From Panacagrimonas sp965216805 (GTDB lineage: Bacteria; Pseudomonadota; Gammaproteobacteria; Nevskiales; Nevskiaceae): a stretch of 64,000 bases of DNA. Below the pieces are notes generated by a model. It worked only from the letters and a program-made list of their open reading frames with translations, did no database searches and was not told the origin of the DNA. The DNA lies in assembly GCF_965216805.1 (NCBI RefSeq), contig NZ_CBDCGN010000003.1:744001-808000 (forward strand), read 5' to 3'. Positions 61,398 through 64,000 of this stretch are shown piece after piece. The position numbers were made by a program, and so were the translations under genes. Position 1 is the stretch's first letter. The number at the start of each line of letters is the position of its first letter.

Positions 61398-61536
61398 TCA
61401 ACGCGAAGGCGCAAAGGGAAAGAAAGGACGCAATGAATCCTGATGGGGCCGGATCAGTCCGATGCTCACGCACGGGTTCCACATCGATCGGTATTGCGTC
61501 CCTTGCCTCATTTTTCCCTTTGCTCCTTTGCGTTGA
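61398..61536. repeat. Inverted AT-richer repeat pair in the oppC-oppD gap
   Basis: TCAACGCGAAGGCGCAAAGG at 61398-61417 continues GAAAG, and TTTCCCTTTGCTCCTTTGCG at 61513-61532 continues TTGA; the two are imperfect reverse complements around about 90 bases. Resembles the family of dispersed AACGCAAAGG-type repeats. Confidence 0.6.
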
Positions 61537-61559
61537 GTGCTTTTGATGGCTCGAGAGCA

Positions 61560-61635
61560 TCAGCGGTCATTCGGATCGGGCGCATCGCGCAGGCCGTCGC
61601 AGGATTTCGGGCTGGACCCCGGATCGAGTCCGGGG
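61560..61635. repeat. Short duplicate of the oppC 3' end plus hairpin
   Basis: Bases 61560-61600 match 61662-61702 (the last codons and stop of oppC) with three differences; the duplicate would encode GLRDAPDPNDR and a stop on the minus strand. Immediately after, CCCCGGA-TCGAG-TCCGGGG (61617-61635) forms a perfect 7-base-stem hairpin. This looks like a remnant of a second permease end or of a local rearrangement. Confidence 0.6.
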
Positions 61636-61661
61636 TTCCTCGGCGCCGGCCTGCGGCCACT

Positions 61662-62549
61662 TCAGCGGTCCTTGGGATCGAGCGCATCGCGCAGGCCGTC
61701 GCCGAGGAAATTGAAGCAGAACAGGGTCAGGGCGAGAAAGCCGGCGGGGAAGGCCAGGGTCCAGGGCGCGGCTTCCATGTCGCGCGCGCCGTCGTTGACC
61801 AGCGCCCCCCAACTGGTCGCCGGCTCCTGTACGCCCAGGCCCAGAAAGCTCAGGAAGGACTCCACCAGGATCACCTGCGGAATGGTCAGGGTGACGTAGA
61901 CCGCCACCACACCCAGCAGGTTGGGCACGATGTGGCGGCGGATGATGCCGGTGTTGGAGACGCCCGAAGCGCGCGCCGCCAGAATGAATTCACGGCTCTT
62001 CAGCGCCAGGGTCTGGCCGCGCACGATGCGCGCCATGTCCAGCCAGTTGATGGCGCCGATGGCGACGAAGATCAGGATCAGGTGCCGGCCGAACAGCACC
62101 ATCAGCAGGATCACCAGGAACATGAAGGGCATCGCGTAGAGGATGTCCACCGCCCGCATCATGAAGGCGTCGATGCGTCCGCCGAAGTAGCCGGCCACCG
62201 CGCCGTAGGTGACGCCGATCAGCAGCGACACGAAGGTCGCCACCACGCCCACCATCAAGGAAATCTGCCCGCCGACCAGGGTGCGCACGAACAGATCCCG
62301 GCCGATCTGGTCGGTGCCGAAGTAATGTTGACCTTCCATCTGCGGCGGTGCGCGCCAGTCGCCGTCGAAGTCGATGTAGTCGAAGGCCCAGGGGCTGAAC
62401 AGCGGCCCGAACAGCACCAGCAGGCTCATCAGCACCAGCACGATCAGCGCCGTCATCGCGGCGCGGTTGGCGAACAGCCGGCGGCGCGCGTCGGCCCACA
62501 GGCTGCGCCCGCTGGCTGCGGCTTCCAGGGCCTGTTCGGTGCGCTTCAC
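61662..62549 (-). CDS. oppC: Oligopeptide ABC transporter permease, OppC-like, 295 aa
   Basis: Inner-membrane permease with about six helices; TALIVLVLMSLLVLFGPL is the first. The EAA loop region is ARIVRGQTLALKSREFILAARASGVSNTGIIRRHIVPN, typical of OppC/DppC. YFGTDQIGRDLFVRTLVGG precedes the core helices. GTG start overlapping the oppB stop. Ends DGLRDALDPKDR as many OppC proteins do. Confidence 0.92.
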   Translation of the reverse strand: MKRTEQALEAAASGRSLWADARRRLFANRAAMTALIVLVLMSLLVLFGPLFSPWAFDYIDFDGDWRAPPQMEGQHYFGTDQIGRDLFVRTLVGGQISLMVGVVATFVSLLIGVTYGAVAGYFGGRIDAFMMRAVDILYAMPFMFLVILLMVLFGRHLILIFVAIGAINWLDMARIVRGQTLALKSREFILAARASGVSNTGIIRRHIVPNLLGVVAVYVTLTIPQVILVESFLSFLGLGVQEPATSWGALVNDGARDMEAAPWTLAFPAGFLALTLFCFNFLGDGLRDALDPKDR

Positions 62550-63466
62550 GATTGACGCACCCGCGGATCGAGCACGCCGTAGAGCAGGTCGACCAGAAAA
62601 TTGAAGGCGATGATCAGCACGCCGTAGAACACCACCACGCCCATCACCAGGGTGTAGTCGCGATTCAGCGCGCCCTGCACGAAATAGCGGCCGATGCCGG
62701 GCACGCCGAAGATCTGTTCGATCACCACCGAGCCGGTGATGATGCCGGCGGTGGCCGGACCCAAGTAGGACAGCACCGGCATCAGCGCCGGGCGCAACGC
62801 GTGGCCGAACACCACCTGGTAGCCGCGCAGTCCCTTGGCGCGTGCGGTGCGGATGTAGTTGGAGGTCAGCACCTCGATCATCGAGCCGCGCATCAGCCGC
62901 GCCATGATGGCGATTTGCGGCAGCGCCAGTGCGCATACCGGCAACACCATGGATCGCCAGCCACCGTCCCAGCCACCGGCCGGCAGCCAGCCCAGCGAAA
63001 CTGCAAACAGCAGGATCATCAGCGGCGCCACCACGAACACCGGGATCGACATGCCGGTCATCGCCAGGGTCATCACCGCATGGTCGGTGAACCGGTTCTG
63101 GCGCAGCGCGGCGAGGATGCCGGCGCCGCAGCCGAGCACGATGGCCAGCATCATCGCCCCCAGGCCGATGCGCAGCGACACCGGCAGGCCCTGCGCAATC
63201 AGTTCGTTGACCGAGAATTCCGCGTACCGGAAAGACGGCCCCAGATCGCCGCGCGCCAAGCCGGAGACGTAGCGGGCGAACTGCTGCCACAGGGGCTCGT
63301 CCAGGTGATAGGCCGCTTCGAGTTGGGCGGTGACTTCCGGCGGCAGCACCCGCTCGCTGTCGAACGGCCCGCCGGGCGCGGCGCGCATCATGAAGAAGGC
63401 CAGCGCCACCAGCAGCAGCAGAGTGGGCACCGCCGCCAGCAGTCTCAGAAAAGCCAGACGCAACAT
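62546..63466 (-). CDS. oppB: Oligopeptide ABC transporter permease, OppB-like, 306 aa
   Basis: OppB/DppB permease: the N-terminal LRLAFLRLLAAVPTLLLLVALAFFMMRAAPGGPF is the OppB signature. The EAA segment is MRGSMIEVLTSNYIRTARAKGLRGYQVVFGHALRPALMPVL. SVVIEQIFGVPGIGRYFVQGALNRDY is a conserved late loop. It lies 51 bases after oppA and overlaps oppC (GTGA). Confidence 0.93.
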   Translation of the reverse strand: MLRLAFLRLLAAVPTLLLLVALAFFMMRAAPGGPFDSERVLPPEVTAQLEAAYHLDEPLWQQFARYVSGLARGDLGPSFRYAEFSVNELIAQGLPVSLRIGLGAMMLAIVLGCGAGILAALRQNRFTDHAVMTLAMTGMSIPVFVVAPLMILLFAVSLGWLPAGGWDGGWRSMVLPVCALALPQIAIMARLMRGSMIEVLTSNYIRTARAKGLRGYQVVFGHALRPALMPVLSYLGPATAGIITGSVVIEQIFGVPGIGRYFVQGALNRDYTLVMGVVVFYGVLIIAFNFLVDLLYGVLDPRVRQS

Positions 63467-63517
63467 GGAATTTGCAGTCGGTTGATGGCGTGAGCTTCGC
63501 GGCCCGATCCGTATCCG

Positions 63518-64000
63518 TCAATTCGCGGGCGGCGCTCCGAGGATGCGCATGTAGCGTGTGGCGTGGTGATCCATCAGATTGCCCTGCCATCCGACCACCG
63601 TGGGCCGGACCAGCTTGGTGGTGACGTAGAAGTAGATCGGAATCACCGGCAGGTCCTGCAGCAGCAAGGCCTCGGCCTGGCGCATCAGATCGCTGCGGCG
63701 CTCAAGATCGGCCTCCACCCCGGCCTGTTCCAGCAAGGCGTCGTACTCGGGATTGGCATAGCCGGTGTCGTTGAGTCCGTGCTCGGAGTGCAGGATCTCC
63801 ATGAACGTATTGGCGTCGTTGTAATCGCCGATCCAGCCGGCGCGAAACGCCTGGGTCTTCTGCTTGAGGCGGCGGTTCTGCAGATACACCTTCCACTCCT
63901 CGTTGATCAGCACCGTCTCCACGCCCAGCCACTGCTTCCACATGGCGGCAATGACGCTGGCGACTTTCTTGTGGTCCTCGCTGGTGTTGTAGCGAATCTC
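63518..64000 (-). CDS. oppA: Oligopeptide ABC transporter substrate-binding protein, OppA-like, C-terminal part
   Basis: Truncated by the right edge; the visible 160 residues begin EIRYNTSEDHKKVASVIAAM and continue WKQWLGVETVLINEEWKVYLQ, QAFRAGWIGDYNDANTFMEIL and PVIPIYFYVTTKLVRP, the C-terminal lobe of family 5 peptide-binding proteins (OppA/MppA). Periplasmic receptor of the importer; first gene of the operon. Confidence 0.9.
   Translation of the reverse strand, partial: EIRYNTSEDHKKVASVIAAMWKQWLGVETVLINEEWKVYLQNRRLKQKTQAFRAGWIGDYNDANTFMEILHSEHGLNDTGYANPEYDALLEQAGVEADLERRSDLMRQAEALLLQDLPVIPIYFYVTTKLVRPTVVGWQGNLMDHHATRYMRILGAPPAN

Overview
The window is GC-rich and densely coded. Its gene content and order point to a gammaproteobacterium of the Lysobacterales (Xanthomonadales): a pilX-pilY1-pilE end of a type IV minor pilin cluster, lptM-lysA-polA followed by a C-rich small RNA and then engB, cytochrome c4 and dsbA, plus hslVU, msrPQ and rdgB-hemW. 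Genes are often coupled by 4-base ATGA/GTGA overlaps, and GTG/TTG starts are common. The species assignment is inference from content and order. No tRNA, rRNA, CRISPR array, prophage or intact insertion sequence was seen.

Layout. 0-4 kb: type IV pilus tip genes. 4-6 kb: small exported proteins (DUF4124, DUF4382 lipoprotein, CigR/RcnB-like). 6-10.3 kb (minus strand): an uncharacterised ExbB/ExbD-like channel operon with a membrane protein and a lipoprotein, preceded by a flavocytochrome c-like pair. 10.4-20 kb: housekeeping genes (rph, sufE, QmcA-like stomatin/NfeD, PPK2, msrPQ, hslVU). 20-20.6 kb: a ribbon-helix-helix/PIN toxin-antitoxin pair with a recognisable promoter-operator. 20.6-28.5 kb: a catabolic block with acyl-CoA dehydrogenase, CoA transferase/racemase, a two-subunit Rieske ring-hydroxylating dioxygenase, a glutamine-synthetase-like ligase, a Rieske ferredoxin and an extradiol dioxygenase. 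28.8-30.8 kb: rdgB-hemW. 31-38.2 kb: a probable triuret/biuret/allophanate operon with its GntR regulator. 38.2-46.6 kb: esterase, lptM-lysA-polA, sRNA, engB, cytochrome c4, dsbA and a zinc carboxypeptidase. 46.7-48.7 kb: a MmyB-type regulator divergent from three small membrane proteins. 48.8-50.2 kb: a toxin-antitoxin remnant zone with a truncated fic, an intact Fic antitoxin and an orphan Phd antitoxin. 50.2-51.9 kb: WYL regulator, exported HIRAN-domain protein and a small membrane protein. 52-57 kb: acyl-CoA dehydrogenase, CaiB and GMC oxidoreductase divergent from a TetR regulator, with a 26-bp palindrome between. 57-60.3 kb: a NucS-like nuclease and a beta-propeller lipoprotein. 60.4-64 kb: an oligopeptide-type ABC importer.

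How the genes work together. The 31-38 kb operon should import an amide-rich compound (Tsx-like porin, NCS2-type permease) and hydrolyse it stepwise with two isochorismatase-fold amidohydrolases and allophanate hydrolase to ammonia and CO2. An identical 12-base inverted-repeat site lies before atzF/gntR and before the first hydrolase. The 20-28 kb block pairs a ring dioxygenase with a gamma-glutamyl-ligase-like enzyme, the combination known from aromatic amine degradation. The least described pieces are the C-loop sRNA downstream of polA, the ExbB/ExbD variant operon and the exported HIRAN protein.
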